A stretch of 64,000 nt of DNA from Corydoras sp. C115 (GCA_019802505.1 JAFMOC010000316.1:435001-499000), one strand, 5' to 3'. Shown: positions 44,901-51,530, counted from the first letter of the stretch. Made by a program: numbers and translations. The notes: generated by a model not told the origin, from the letters alone.

Positions 44901-45250
44901 TCCGTGATCCCGGCGGCGGCGGCGGCGTCGCCCGGCCTCTTGTCGTCTTTGTGAGCGGATTTCGTGAGCGGCCGGGACGGGCCCTCCGCCCTCATCTGAG
45001 CCAGGTTTCTCTCCAGGCTGCCCATCCCTTGACACATCAGCTCCAGCTTCTGCAGAACCAACGTTTGGGTGCTGGTGATCTGTTCCACTCTTCCTTCCAG
45101 GAGGTTAATCTTGCCTTCGATGTGGCCCAAAGTGCCCAGCAGACTAGGGCTGGGTTTCCTCGGGGTTCCCGATGGCGCACCGGAACTGTCCAGCTTGGCT
45201 CCATCGTACATTTTGGCGATACATGTGGCAAGGGTCGCTGGTTTGCTCAT
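15815..45250 (-). CDS. mylk3: mylk3, cardiac myosin light chain kinase 3 (complete coding region, 13 coding exons, 782 aa)
   Basis: MYLK3 is the Ca2+/calmodulin-linked kinase that phosphorylates ventricular myosin regulatory light chain and supports sarcomere assembly. Thirteen minus-strand coding exons, from 44660-45250 down to 15815-15889, join in phase to 2349 bases. The N terminus has a likely coiled coil and the family motif SKIVEFILSGIVPWRKRG. A long low-complexity acidic/Pro region follows. The kinase domain has GGGRFGQV (481-486 region), the ATP lysine in AAKIIKVK (Lys501), the catalytic loop HLDLKPEN (Asp593), DFG (Asp613) and FLAPEVV. The C terminus has the basic helix RLKSQMRLQRYLAAHRQWKK, expected to bind calmodulin, then HFNVVAAANRLKRF. 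Human MYLK3 is about 819 residues, the difference being in the disordered middle. The start ATG has A at -3. MYLK2 and MYLK4 are less likely, given the N-terminal match and the orc6 neighbour. Confidence 0.95.
16014..16377 (-). mobile_element. DANA/Mermaid-like SINE, full length, outer part of a composite module
   Basis: Joined at GCCGCCCAGTGTATAT to a LINE-like tail (16378-16540). Confidence 0.88.
16378..16540 (+). mobile_element. LINE-like 3' tail, copy A
   Basis: AT-rich, ends AATAAAGGCGATT and resumes as TCTGATTCTGG after the SINE at 16541-16889. The GATTCTGATTCTG ending is typical of fish CR1/L2-type tails. Copy B is at 18188-18352, inverted. Confidence 0.6.
16541..16889 (+). mobile_element. 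DANA/Mermaid-like SINE inserted in a LINE tail
   Basis: Perfect 13-base target duplication AATAAAGGCGATT at 16528-16540 and 16890-16902. Confidence 0.9.
17246..17289 (+). repeat. poly(A), 44 bases
   Basis: Uninterrupted A run in mylk3 intron 12, without a recognisable retrotransposed body beside it. Confidence 0.95.
17565..17715 (+). repeat. arm 1 of an inverted repeat in mylk3 intron 12
   Basis: Contains AAAGTCCCAAAGAC, CGCAGATCGCAGACACCGAG and TCTATAAATATACCCAGAAC. The reverse complement recurs at 19262-19385. A stretch of about 36 bases is present only here. Confidence 0.75.
17898..18025 (+). mobile_element. family-B SINE, head half, fused to another SINE
   Basis: Head AAGCTCAGTGGTCAAG and B box GGGTTCAAATCCC. 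It stops at TTGCTCCAGG, where it is joined to mid-element of an inverted DANA/Mermaid-like copy. Confidence 0.75.
18026..18187 (-). mobile_element. DANA/Mermaid-like SINE, head half
   Basis: Begins at GACTTGATCCATGTTTTTGG and ends GCCGCCCG. It corresponds to the right-hand SINE of the composite module at 16014-16889 read in reverse. Confidence 0.82.
18188..18352 (-). mobile_element. LINE-like 3' tail, copy B (inverted relative to 16378-16540)
   Basis: Reverse complement matches copy A over its full length with few differences. SINE junctions are at the same bases on both sides. Confidence 0.65.
18353..18700 (+). mobile_element. DANA/Mermaid-like SINE, outer part of composite module B
   Basis: Nearly complete, with a 21-base C run; the tail is degenerate (GATGGAGGGATGAATGG). 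Confidence 0.85.
18968..19115 (+). mobile_element. DANA/Mermaid-like SINE fragment, internally deleted
   Basis: Retains TTTCCATGTCCTCGCCGTG and GAGGATAAAGTGGAAGATA. The region between CCCCTATAG and ACCCTAGTAG is deleted. Confidence 0.72.
19262..19385 (-). repeat. arm 2 of the inverted repeat in mylk3 intron 12
   Basis: Reverse complement of 17565-17715, ending only about 35 bases from mylk3 exon 12. Not recognised as a known transposon. Confidence 0.75.
19420..19555 (-). CDS. mylk3: mylk3 coding exon 12 (end of kinase, calmodulin helix)
   Basis: 136 bases, acceptor after a GT microsatellite and TGGCAG. It reads GRLSASGCMKHSWLNNLEEK and RLKSQMRLQRYLAAHRQWK, donor GTACTC. The second stretch is the basic amphipathic helix that binds calmodulin in MLCKs. 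Confidence 0.93.
19564..19599 (+). repeat. (CA)n at the mylk3 exon 12 acceptor
   Basis: On the mylk3 strand this is (GT)n lying within 10 bases of the acceptor, displacing the usual pyrimidine tract. Confidence 0.95.
19640..19855 (+). mobile_element. fish LINE-type 3' tail repeat
   Basis: Contains AAGGAGGACGAGTCC, CACAAGGTTTCTTCCT, TTTTTTCTTGCCACTGTCGC and GTAAAGCTGCTTTGTGACGA and ends AAAAAGCGC..AAATAAATAA. I recognise this as a very common teleost interspersed repeat ending; the parent element is not determined here. Confidence 0.6.
19887..20234 (+). mobile_element. DANA/Mermaid-like SINE, full length
   Basis: Flanked by TAATTTTTAACACTC and TAATAATTTTACACTC, an imperfect target duplication. 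In mylk3 intron 11. Confidence 0.87.
20690..21110. other. candidate conserved non-coding element in mylk3 intron 11
   Basis: Repeat-free. Has GCTGCTAATTAATCCC, GATGATGCATTGATGATCAA and CTGTTTAATTAGCAGCG, that is several homeodomain and POU-like cores in 250 bases. Composition is unlike the neighbouring SINE-filled DNA. Confidence 0.4.
21663..21990 (+). mobile_element. DANA/Mermaid-like SINE
   Basis: Full head, ends GAGGATAAAGCGGAAG without the GAATG tail. Confidence 0.86.
22390..22990. other. candidate conserved non-coding block in mylk3 intron 11
   Basis: Repeat-free apart from a central (GA)n. Contains CAGCGCATCATTAGCAGGCATTAG-type and GGCTCTAAATAAGGCC sequence. No coding frame recognised. 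Confidence 0.35.
22663..22707 (+). repeat. (GA)n microsatellite
   Basis: About 22 GA units inside an otherwise non-repetitive block of mylk3 intron 11. Confidence 0.95.
23195..23549 (-). mobile_element. DANA/Mermaid-like SINE, full length with target duplication
   Basis: Flanked by ACCTTTATAT at 23185-23194 and 23550-23559. Confidence 0.9.
23612..23714 (-). mobile_element. DANA/Mermaid-like SINE, tail third only
   Basis: Starts CATTCATTCATTATCTCC after a TA and T tract and stops abruptly at GGGCAGATACAC. A 5'-truncated insertion. Confidence 0.8.
23790..23912 (+). mobile_element. LINE-like 3' tail
   Basis: ATTGGCCCTGTACTTGTTAC, ACAATGACAATAAAGTTGAA and then repeats of TCTGATCTAATC. The pattern is that of a CR1/L2-type tail ending in short repeats. 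Confidence 0.5.
24160..24312 (-). CDS. mylk3: mylk3 coding exon 11
   Basis: 153 bases, acceptor TTGCAG directly after a GT microsatellite that serves as the pyrimidine tract. It reads LSGLSPFLGENDAETMNNIL and EEAKDFISRLLVPAK plus TG, donor GTACAT. Confidence 0.93.
24316..24349 (+). repeat. (CA)n at the mylk3 exon 11 acceptor
   Basis: Reads (GT)n then TTGCAG on the mylk3 strand, directly at the acceptor. Confidence 0.95.
24495..24544 (+). repeat. (TA)n microsatellite
   Basis: Fifty bases of pure TA. Confidence 0.95.
24659..24969 (-). mobile_element. DANA/Mermaid-like SINE with internal replacement, first of a same-site pair
   Basis: The CA-rich central part is replaced by about 25 bases of unrelated sequence. 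Preceded by CTCGCTTAC, which recurs after it. Confidence 0.85.
24986..25344 (-). mobile_element. DANA/Mermaid-like SINE, second of a same-site pair
   Basis: Lies between the second and third copies of CTCGCTTACTAGA. Full length with an extended G run. Confidence 0.88.
25395..26400. other. 1-kb non-repetitive block in mylk3 intron 10
   Basis: The longest stretch without recognised repeats inside a mylk3 intron. Includes CCTTTCATTAGAGAATTGG, TTGACATTTGCATTTCC and TCTGTTTAATGCAAAAGG. Octamer-like and homeodomain-like cores; function unknown. Confidence 0.4.
26726..27067 (-). mobile_element. DANA/Mermaid-like SINE, first of a same-site pair
   Basis: Preceded by CACATCGATCAT; followed by CACATT and the next copy. 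Confidence 0.87.
27070..27416 (-). mobile_element. DANA/Mermaid-like SINE, second of a same-site pair
   Basis: Followed by CACATCGATCATAT, the same target as upstream of the first copy. The GGGTCGCGG box is mutated to CATATCCTCATGAGG. Confidence 0.87.
27698..27826 (-). CDS. mylk3: mylk3 coding exon 10 (activation segment)
   Basis: 129 bases, acceptor TTTTTTTAG. It reads YRPREKLKVNFGTPEFLAPE and VVNYDFVSFPTDMWSVGVIT, ending YM plus CT, donor GTAAGT. It covers the APE motif and subdomain IX. Confidence 0.96.
27906..28255 (-). mobile_element. DANA/Mermaid-like SINE, full length with target duplication
   Basis: ACCTCAATATT at 27895-27905 and 28256-28266. Sits 79 bases upstream (in mylk3 sense) of exon 10, in the intron. 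Confidence 0.9.
28451..28652 (+). mobile_element. family-B SINE, full length
   Basis: Head GGTTAGCTCAGTGG (A box), GGGTTCAAATCCC (B box), core CTTGTAAGTCGCTTTGGATA and tail AATAAATGACCAAATGTAAT. Confidence 0.88.
28915..29115 (+). mobile_element. older tRNA-derived SINE relic related to DANA/Mermaid
   Basis: Recognisable GGTGGTGCAGTGATGG, GTGTGGAGTTTGCATGTTCT and CCTGCGTGAGGCTGG segments, strongly diverged. Confidence 0.55.
29682..29752 (-). CDS. mylk3: mylk3 coding exon 9 (DFG motif)
   Basis: 71 bases. It reads PENILCVSTTGNQIKIIDFG and LAR plus AA of a Lys codon, donor GTGAGT. It provides the metal-binding Asp613. Confidence 0.95.
29868..30110 (+). mobile_element. DANA/Mermaid-like SINE, head missing, diverged
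   Basis: Starts at TTCTCCGCTTTCCTTCCACG and ends GTAATGAATGAATAAA. More diverged than most copies. Confidence 0.75.
30130..30277 (+). mobile_element. DANA/Mermaid-like SINE, 5'-truncated with target duplication
   Basis: Only the 3' third. Bounded by ATGATCAAGAACG at 30117-30129 and 30278-30290, so the truncation happened during insertion. Confidence 0.82.
30330..30500 (+). repeat. fragment of a common teleost interspersed repeat
   Basis: CAGTGCCACTGCAGTGCTGA, ATCCACCACCCTAATAATAC and GACTACAGTCTGTAATTGTA. Related fragments are at 40880-41010, 41600-41700, 57880-58000 and 60476-60600. Class not determined. Confidence 0.5.
30576..30897 (-). mobile_element. DANA/Mermaid-like SINE inside a TA microsatellite
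   Basis: GTCATATATATATATAT on the left and CGTCATATATATATAT on the right are the target copies, so it inserted in an existing (TA)n. Confidence 0.87.
30901..30951 (+). repeat. (TA)n microsatellite
   Basis: Right-hand part of the TA tract split by the SINE at 30576-30897. Confidence 0.95.
31419..31560 (-). CDS. mylk3: mylk3 coding exon 8 (catalytic loop)
   Basis: 142 bases. It reads VEGGELFERIVDEHFHLTEL, FTRQICEGVQYLHQQYIL and HLDLK, donor GTGAGG. HLDLK replaces the usual HRDLK, as is normal for this kinase family, and holds catalytic Asp593. Confidence 0.96.
31671..31757 (+). mobile_element. Tc1-like transposon fragment
   Basis: TGTGTGGACAAAAAGTATGTGGACACC is the left-end signature of a common decayed fish Tc1-like family; related pieces are at 49430-49690 and 55418-55780. 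Confidence 0.5.
31760..32130 (+). mobile_element. LINE ORF2 C-terminal fragment and 3' UTR
   Basis: Reads RRLDTSVRRAESVLGAELDS, VIKVAERRTLNKLLSIMDDD and GHPLHTIIMDQRSTSSGRLR to a stop at 31977-31979. RRT-LxxLLSIMDxxxHPLH is the familiar C-terminal signature of fish CR1/L2/Rex-type reverse transcriptases. A truncated copy in mylk3 intron 7. Confidence 0.65.
32204..32515 (+). mobile_element. DANA/Mermaid-like SINE, starts at the B box
   Basis: Begins GCTAGGGATTCCCGGTTCGA directly after a TA tract; full tail. Flanked on both sides by (TA)n. Confidence 0.85.
32514..32590 (+). repeat. (TA)n microsatellite, 77 bp
   Basis: Lies between two SINEs of the same orientation. Confidence 0.95.
32591..32938 (+). 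mobile_element. DANA/Mermaid-like SINE, full length, TA tract on both sides
   Basis: Separated from the previous copy by 77 bases of (TA)n and followed by another short TA run. Confidence 0.88.
33338..33447 (-). CDS. mylk3: mylk3 coding exon 7
   Basis: 110 bases. It reads EEVKNEIGMMNQLNHVNLIQ and LYDAFESRTNLTLIME plus TA of a Tyr codon, donor GTGAGT. The helix C glutamate is in VKNEI. A GA microsatellite abuts the acceptor. Confidence 0.95.
33594..33687 (-). CDS. mylk3: mylk3 coding exon 6 (glycine loop and ATP lysine)
   Basis: 94 bases, acceptor CGCCTGCAG. It reads GGRFGQVHKCAELSSGLTL and AAKIIKVKGMKER, donor GTGAGT. It carries the nucleotide-binding loop and the invariant lysine of subdomain II. 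Confidence 0.95.
33926..34049 (-). mobile_element. DANA/Mermaid-like SINE, 3' third only
   Basis: From ATCTTCCACTTTTATCC to CAATCTATCGCTGGGC. The flanking GATGTATTTAT recurs on both sides (33916 and 34049), a target duplication, so this is a truncated insertion. Confidence 0.82.
34627..34661 (+). repeat. (GA)n microsatellite
   Basis: Followed by a G run at 34670-34677. Confidence 0.95.
35825..35930 (-). CDS. mylk3: mylk3 coding exon 5 (entry to kinase domain)
   Basis: 106 bases. It reads DDCPPRPAPFEHRIVSAKQ and QPNALLGG, matching human MYLK3 DDSP..PAPFEHRVVSVK...VLGG. Donor GTGAGT splits the glycine-loop codon. Confidence 0.94.
36026..36066 (+). repeat. poly(A), about 40 bases
   Basis: On the mylk3 strand a poly(T) about 100 bases upstream of the exon 5 acceptor. 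Confidence 0.95.
36415..36758 (-). mobile_element. DANA/Mermaid-like SINE with target duplication
   Basis: CTTCTTATTTA at 36404-36414 and 36759-36769. Contains the longest G run of the window (about 22) and a deletion in the CA-rich part. It lies 107 bases from mylk3 exon 4. Confidence 0.88.
36876..37291 (-). CDS. mylk3: mylk3 coding exon 4 (disordered linker)
   Basis: 416 bases with no stop in the one frame that fits both neighbours. It is rich in Glu, Pro, Ser and Lys, starts RHVPEEAEVSPPS and ends TALDLQFAIIG before donor GTATGT. The last residues flow into the conserved DD-PP-APFEHR segment. Another open frame on the same strand is a shadow. Confidence 0.85.
37790..38210. other. candidate conserved non-coding block in mylk3 intron 3
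   Basis: Repeat-free, with GGTGATAATTAGCGAGCC, CCCGGTTTAATTGAGCTC and GCTCATTACAGTACAG. Confidence 0.38.
39031..39363 (-). mobile_element. DANA/Mermaid-like SINE with short target duplication
   Basis: GTGGATT flanks both sides. The GGGAGAACGTTTCGGGCG segment is rearranged. Confidence 0.85.
39414..39763 (+). mobile_element. DANA/Mermaid-like SINE, full length
   Basis: GAGATAA occurs on both sides. Opposite orientation to the copy 50 bases to its left, so the two can pair as an inverted repeat. Confidence 0.87.
40880..41010 (+). repeat. teleost interspersed repeat fragment
   Basis: CCATGTTAGTGTCACTGCAGTGC and ATGATCCACCGCCTGAATTC. Same family as 30330-30500. Confidence 0.5.
41333..41564 (-). 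CDS. mylk3: mylk3 coding exon 3
   Basis: 232 bases, acceptor CTTCCTCAG, donor GTGAGC. It reads VSPHHQDPNVTPVVSAG through SESEDHKAVPVETYQPE plus two bases. Low-complexity, proline- and serine-rich, as in the variable middle of MYLK3. Phases fit exons 2 and 4. Confidence 0.8.
41600..41700 (+). repeat. teleost interspersed repeat fragment
   Basis: AGTCCAGCAGCACTGCTGTG, TCTGATCCACTGGTACCAGC. Directly upstream (in mylk3 sense) of the exon 3 acceptor. Confidence 0.5.
41917..41957 (+). repeat. poly(A), about 40 bases
   Basis: Followed by a second A-rich stretch with AAATA repeats to 42000. Confidence 0.95.
42194..42287 (-). CDS. mylk3: mylk3 coding exon 2
   Basis: 94 bases, acceptor CTTTCTAG, donor GTGAGC. 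It reads KNRAEDDAAKSETSRCHRG and TQTLEEINVEAA plus one base. No homology I can quote; it is assigned by exact phase match with both neighbours. Confidence 0.78.
43776..43992 (+). mobile_element. LINE-like 3' tail (CR1/L2 type)
   Basis: TCAGGAAAGAATTTCACTGC, TGTATATCTACGTATGTGAC, AAATAAACCTGATTTGATTT. The ending in repeats of GATTT is typical. Confidence 0.6.
44660..45250 (-). CDS. mylk3: mylk3 coding exon 1
   Basis: 591 bases, 197 residues, starting MSKPATLATCIAKMYDG. It contains a predicted coiled coil (HIEGKINLLEGRVEQITS, LERNLAQM) and VEFILSGIVPWRKRG, close to the human MYLK3 N-terminal motif. It ends in a Glu run before donor GTTAGT. Open reading beyond the donor (VSKHLV) is intron. Confidence 0.92.
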
Positions 45251-45339
45251 GGTTGACGTGAAGGACGCTCAGGTTGGCGGTTTGTGGGTAAGACGGAGGA
45301 AAAAACAAAAAAAGAAGGAACCTCCAGTAATCCTCAGGT

Positions 45340-45700
45340 TAGACTAAAGAGCAGCTATTTCGGTCCCTCCAATCTTGGTCCTCTCTGGAGTCCCGCGAGG
45401 TGCTGGTGTGCCTCCCACATAAAACAACGGCTTGACTGGAACGTGGTCAGTATGTGCCCGAGACATGACACCACTTAGATAAACACCTCCATTCTGGTAT
45501 CTTATCTTGCTACTTGTATTTTTCCTCCCTCCCGTGTCCGCCTCTATCAAGCTCCCCGGCCCGAATGCATTTATACGGCTTCTGCTGGCTGCCAACGTTC
45601 CAGTAGTCCCTTGACGTCAACAAAACGTGTAAATTCAGCGTGACAGATGCCGTCGGCGAGCGTACATGCAAGGAATGACCTTTCGGAACGACCATAGCGT
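45340..45700 (-). promoter_or_regulatory. mylk3: putative proximal promoter of mylk3
   Basis: This repeat-free stretch is 90-450 bases upstream of the start codon. It holds a double GATA motif (TATCTTATCTT at 45499-45509), an AGATAA with an Nkx2-5-like TAAGTGG at 45471-45480, and a full palindromic CRE TGACGTCA at 45612-45619. No TATA box was seen. A cardiac promoter with GATA and NKX sites would fit the gene, but motif matches alone are weak evidence, and an unseen 5' UTR exon could place the true promoter elsewhere. Confidence 0.35.
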
Positions 45701-45919
45701 TGGACAGGGGCAAGAATGTTTCTCAGGACAGGCCGCTCTTTGTTTGCAAAACTCTGAACACGTGTCGCCTTGGATCTGCAGGGTTTGCTTTAGATAACCC
45801 GCAATGCTTTTGGGAAATGGAACTGGAGCCTACCTTGACTTTGAGGTGACACTTCCCGTAAAAATAAACTGCGGTGAACGGTGGCATGAAGATGGACAGT
45901 GAGCAGGAATCTCAGACGC

Positions 45920-46140
45920 ATTACATTTGGTCATTTAGCAGACACTTTTATCCAAAGTGACTTACAAGTATCCCAACTCTGTTGGGGTCAGAACACAGGG
46001 TGGTCTATACAGCATCCCTGGAGCAATGAGGGTTAAGGGTCTCGCTCAAGGACCCACATCGGTAACTTCAGTGGACCTGGGATTTGAACCCACAACCTTC
46101 AGATTGATGGCCCAACGTCCTAACCATTGAGCTACCCACC
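45920..46140 (-). mobile_element. family-B SINE with an extra internal piece
   Basis: GCATTACATTTGGTCATTTA, CTTTTATCCAAAGTGACTTA, head at GAGCTACCCACC. About 20 bases (TCCCAACTCTGTTGGGGTC) are present here and not in other copies. Confidence 0.82.
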
Positions 46141-46224
46141 CCCATTTCTCGCTCACCAAGGAACTCTGTCCCGTCGTGTACTGCAGTGTGTACTTTGACT
46201 TTTAATTGGCCTGTAGGCTTTGTG

Positions 46225-46560
46225 AGAGCAGTTTGGGGAAGGCCCAGAGCAAGAACCATTAACATTACATTTTGGTCATTTATTGGACGCTTTTATCCAA
46301 AGCGACTTACAAGGTGAGCACAGGGTTCATCACAACATCCCTGGAGCAATGATGGTTAAGGCTCTTGCTCAAGGACCCACACTGGTAACTTCAGTGGACC
46401 TGGGATTTGAACCCACAACCTTCAGATTGACAACCCAACACCCTGACCACTGAGACACCACGCCTTTAAGTCCATAAAGGAGTAACTGGTCAAGTTTAGT
46501 GTAGAGGAACTAAACTGGCCTATGAGGCAGATGCTTTCATCCAACATCTGTATTTGAGGA
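46225..46560 (+). mobile_element. Tc1-like transposon relic interrupted by a SINE
   Basis: CAGTTTGGGGAAGGCCCAGA, then (after the SINE) GGAACTAAACTGGCCTATGA and ATCCAACATCTGT, all in the order of the decayed fish Tc1 family seen more fully at 55418-55780. Confidence 0.5.
46264..46466 (-). mobile_element. family-B SINE inside a Tc1-like relic
   Basis: Inserted between GGCCCAGAGCAAGAACCATT and AAGTCCATAAAGGAG, two neighbouring pieces of a Tc1-like sequence. Confidence 0.82.
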
Positions 46561-46570
46561 TTTGAGGACC

Positions 46571-46820
46571 CGTGTCGGCGTGGATTTCCTCCGGGTTCTC
46601 CGGTTTCCTCCCACAGTCCAAAAACATGGATCAAGTCAATTGAGTTCTCCAAATTGCCCCATATACAGTGTGTCGGTGTGAGTGAGTGTGTGCCCAGCGA
46701 TGGATTGGCGCCCTGTCCTGGGTGTATCTGCCCAACGCCCGAAACGCTTTCCCCTGGATGGGCATGGGGAACCCCCCCGCGACCCTAATAGAGGATAAAG
46801 CGGAAGATAATGGATGGATA
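46571..46820 (+). mobile_element. DANA/Mermaid-like SINE, 5'-truncated
   Basis: Starts at CGTGTCGGCGTGGATTTCC; tail GATAATGGATGGATA. Confidence 0.83.
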
Positions 46821-47639
46821 TTGAATGAGTGAGCAAAAATCTTAAAAATCTTGCAGGTGTAATAGATAAATGTAGGAATCTGATGGCGAAACATGGACCA
46901 TTTCATCACTTAAAAGTTTTTTTTTTTTTTGAGGGTTAAACAATGTACTGTTGTAAAGCAGTAATTGCTGGGATAGGCTGCCGTGTCCCCTAGTTTAAAC
47001 GTTCCCAACAGCCGTCGGTAGGATTTAAACATTTTAATTAAAAGCCCATAAAGCAGCCATGCGGATTTCACGACATGGAAAACACATCAATTTGTGGAAT
47101 AGCTCGCTCTCTCGCTGCCGACTGCATGGCATCACAACACTGTCACACCCACTGCAGCTCTGAAAGGTTTTTAATGGAGCTATTGTAGACACTCGCGTCT
47201 CACGTGTCAAATCCAGGCAGGGGACATTATTTATAAATCCGTCCCCAGAGAGAGTACCATTTCTCCTCTGCAATGTTGCCAGAGGCCAACCATTCTATAG
47301 ATCCGTTACGCAACGGGGGGGTGGCGGGGGGGGCAATGGAAATGTACCAGGAATGTAAGTCCATCGCTGCTCGTCTGTGGTAAATCGCTAACGGCGGGTA
47401 AAATGTGGAATTCATCGCGGGGGGCTCCAGCGTTAAGTCGATTTTCCAGGTTGCGGTGTACGTGTTGGCGTGCCAGTATGCACGGCCTTAACGGGCATTT
47501 CCTCGGCTCGCCCGTGACTGACCTCACGTCAGTGCGCCATGTAGGACCCTGAACCAGGACTAAACGGACATAATCCCACCCACAACACTTTCATAACTAA
47601 AATAACTTGTAACGCTGCAATATTTGCACAAAAAGCACA

Positions 47640-47830
47640 ACCCACTTTTATAATTCCATTTGCAGAGTGTAAATACAGAGTTAAAGCTTATCTTTATTCT
47701 ATTCTATTTTTCTTAGCCTTAATAAATTAACAAATTTAACTTTCTGTGCAGAGGTCAGGTAAGAATTTCACTGCTGGCTGTAACATGTACATCTACACAT
47801 GTGACGAATAAACCTGATTCTGATTCTGAG
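47640..47830 (+). mobile_element. LINE-like 3' tail, second copy of the 43776 type
   Basis: CAGGTAAGAATTTCACTGCT, ATGTACATCTACACATGTGA, AATAAACCTGATTCTGATTC. Confidence 0.6.
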
Positions 47831-48266
47831 GAGCCAGAAATAAGAGCGAGGAGCTCCATTTAGACACATTATAAAAAATATTATATCATTTACATTTACA
47901 TTCAGTCGTTCAGCCGACGCCTTTATCCAAAGCGACTTACAAATGAGAACATTACAGTCAGAAGTTCTGCAGAAAACCAGCTACACTGTAAATTCATCAA
48001 ACCTGATTGTTATTTAATGCTGCGCCCCCCCCCCTTTTTTTATTATTATTATTATTTTTTTTTAACAACAGGTATTTGTTAAAGATTAGTATTTTTTGTA
48101 TTTTTAATTAGCTTGAGAACTCGACTCGTCCAAATCGATCAGACTCATCATGCAAAAAAATAAAAATAAATAAATTAATTAAAAAAAAAAAAAAAAAAAA
48201 AACAGGTCACCCCGATCACCAGTCCATCGCAGGTCAAACATATTATAAGCTTAAATTTAGCTGACG

Positions 48267-48592
48267 GACGGCACGGTGGCTTAGTGGTTTGGCATGTTCT
48301 CCTCTCAGCATTAGGGATTCCCGGTTCGAATCCCCATCTGAGTGGAGTTTCCATGTCCTCCCCGTGTCCGTGTGGGTTTCCTCCGGGTTCTCCGGTTTCC
48401 TCCCACAGTCCAAAAACATGGATCAAGGTCAAGTGAGTTCTCCAAATTGCCCCATATAGAGTGTGTGTGTTTCTGAGTGAGTGTGTCCAGTGATAGATTG
48501 CCCCCCTGTCCTGGGTGTATCTGCCCAGCACCCGAAACGTTCTCCCCTGGATGGGCATGGGGAACCCCCCCCCCACCCTGGATGGATGGGAT
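48267..48592 (+). mobile_element. DANA/Mermaid-like SINE, tail lost
   Basis: Head GGCACGGTGGCTTAGTGG; ends in a C run and ACCCTGGATGGATGGG. Confidence 0.86.
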
Positions 48593-49429
48593 GTTAGTAC
48601 GAGTTCTCTGATGAAAGCAGTATAAACACAGGGAGAACATGCAAAGAATACAAAACAAAGGAAGCAGGTTCTAATTGCTATGAGGCAACAAAGTCACCCA
48701 TTACGCCACCGTGTGATTCCGTTTACCCAACCGATTTCCATTAATGGGATTTCTCTCAAACGGACCTCATTTTGTGTATAAAGCACATTTACAATTAAAC
48801 AAAAACCAAAAACGGCCCTCCCTAAACTTAGAATGACGCTAGAAAGCTGAACCGGTTCTAAACGCATAACGCTGTAACACGTATTTAAATTTAGAGGGAT
48901 ATCTAAAAGCCTTAAAAGCATTCACTCGAGCAAACGAGAAGCCATAAGTACTGAATGATTAGTGTTCTTCTCATTTCATATAAATCCTCACGCTGTAATG
49001 CCGGGGGGGGGGGGGGGGGGGGTCCAACAGGTTCCTGAAGAGAGCTGTATATCCTTTTCTTGTACACAATGTAATCTGACGTGATTGAGGTCTTTAGAAC
49101 AGGAGATGGACACCCGTGAGGTCAGCGGGCTACGGTCGGCTTTAAATCGGAGCGTTAAATGCCTCAGAAGACCTCTGATCCCATCGACTCTCGCAGCCGA
49201 AATCGCCTCAGCAAACCATTTGGGTGTCGGAACGTCCACAGAAAATAGAAACAAGATTTTGGGGGGAAAAAATAAAAAAAAAAAGGGGGGAAGTTTCAGT
49301 TCAAAAAAAGTTGAATTTTATACGATGAGAAGTCTTATTTCTCTAAATGAGTTCAAATGTTTAAAGACCGAGTATAAACTTCAGACTAATACAAGATTGG
49401 AGTGTAAAATACAAACATCAACCTCGTTC

Positions 49430-49690
49430 AGACCATGTGGACAAAAGAACTGGGACACCTCCACATTACACCTACAAGGACTTGAAGACATCCCACTCAC
49501 AGCTGGTCCTGAGACAGATTTTGTAACATGTCTGTGAGCATCACCGCTCATTCATCCAGAAGAGCGCGTTAAAAAGGTCAGACACTGATGTTGGGACAGA
49601 GGACCCGTCTCATCACCTCCATCACAGAGTTGTTGAATCAGGTCGATGTCAAGGCTCTGTACGAGTTCCAAACTCATGTAATCATGTCTT
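49430..49690 (+). mobile_element. Tc1-like transposon relic, left part
   Basis: CATGTGGACAAAAGAACTGG, GGACACCTCCACATTACACC, AGCATCACCGCTCATTCATC. Orientation matches the right part found at 51310 and 55418. Confidence 0.45.
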
Positions 49691-49997
49691 TATGGACCTT
49701 GATTGGTAAAAATAGGGAACAATCATGATGGAACACTACGATGGGCCTTTTACAAACTGCGTTTGCGAGGTCGGAAGCTTAAAATTGCTTGATTTTACAT
49801 AAAACACATAAATTCAGTGATTACAATGCGGCTATATATTATAATGAATGTTGATTTATCAATATTATCATATATAATACAAAAATAGTATAAAAGGTAA
49901 ATAACAAGTTGTGTGGCATTTCAACTAATAATAAAATATAATAGACATATTAACTGACCCAAAATAAGGAATGTACACACACACATTATATATTATA

Positions 49998-50546
<549 letters not shown>

Positions 50547-51309
50547 TATATATATATATATATATCTCATGAATAATAAAAAAAACCTGAGTAGAAAAGA
50601 AAATGAAGTGTATGTGTGTGTTTGTACGTGTGTGTTTGTATGTGTGTGTGTGTATACACTTATAACTTCACAGCAGATAGTTACAGCTGATCATCTATAC
50701 AGAACATTTTCTTTATGTTCAAAACACTGCACACAAAGAAACAGCTCCGTCACTTAAAGCAGACATTTCAGAAATAAGCGAGCAGCTTCAGCTGAGACTG
50801 TGTTCATGCGAAAGGTCACAATTCCACGAATGTGCAGCATGTGTAAATAATCATCACGTAAAGGAATACACTCTCACAGCTATTTGTACCCGAGCGTAGT
50901 GGTAATGGGTAATCCGTGAGTCAAACGAGGTGAATTTCCCTGTCGTCAGGGGCGACACAGACATTCCATTGTTTATCCAAAACACCATTAGCCTTGGCCA
51001 TTGTGAGGAGAATCCAGGCTCCATTTACAGGGGACTTCTCCTTCCCTCACGAGGGGAGCGTGACCGCGCAGGAAGCGTCCTTTCAGAGCTCACTTTATCT
51101 TCCATTATCTGTTTTTAACGAGCGTGCACACGGCCCCCGACCCTCACTAATTACAGCATATGGTCCGAGTACATGGACCCGTGTCTGTCCCATAGAAATG
51201 TACAAGAAATGTGGGCAGTTTTCTATTATTTGTTTTAAATGAAGCTAAATTCAATAATGAAATAAATTGGATGTTTTAGTCACAGGATTATACAATCACC
51301 ACATGTAAT

Positions 51310-51530
51310 TTGGACAACTGTCCAATATCGGTGTCTGACCCGGATCAATAGACACGAACTCCCACAGACACACTTCAGATTCCCCGAAGTCAGCCTTCAC
51401 AGAACCGTTGGGGTTGTTCAGCACTGCAGAAGGAGGACCGACCTCGAATGAGATGTTCTAAAAGCTCCTGTAGGTGTAATGTGTAGGTGTCCTGATACTT
51501 TTATCGACGTGGTGTATAACCGTATGAGCA
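51310..51530 (+). mobile_element. Tc1-like transposon relic, right part
   Basis: ACTCCCACAGACACACTTCA, TGTTCTAAAAGCTCCTGTAG and TGTCCTGATACTTTTATCGA fit the order of the family's right end. Confidence 0.45.

Noticed and set aside
44849..45256. Plus-strand 135-codon open frame opposite mylk3 exon 1
   Set aside because: Shadow of a GC-rich coding exon; no family match, while the minus-strand frame has correct splice sites and MYLK3 motifs.
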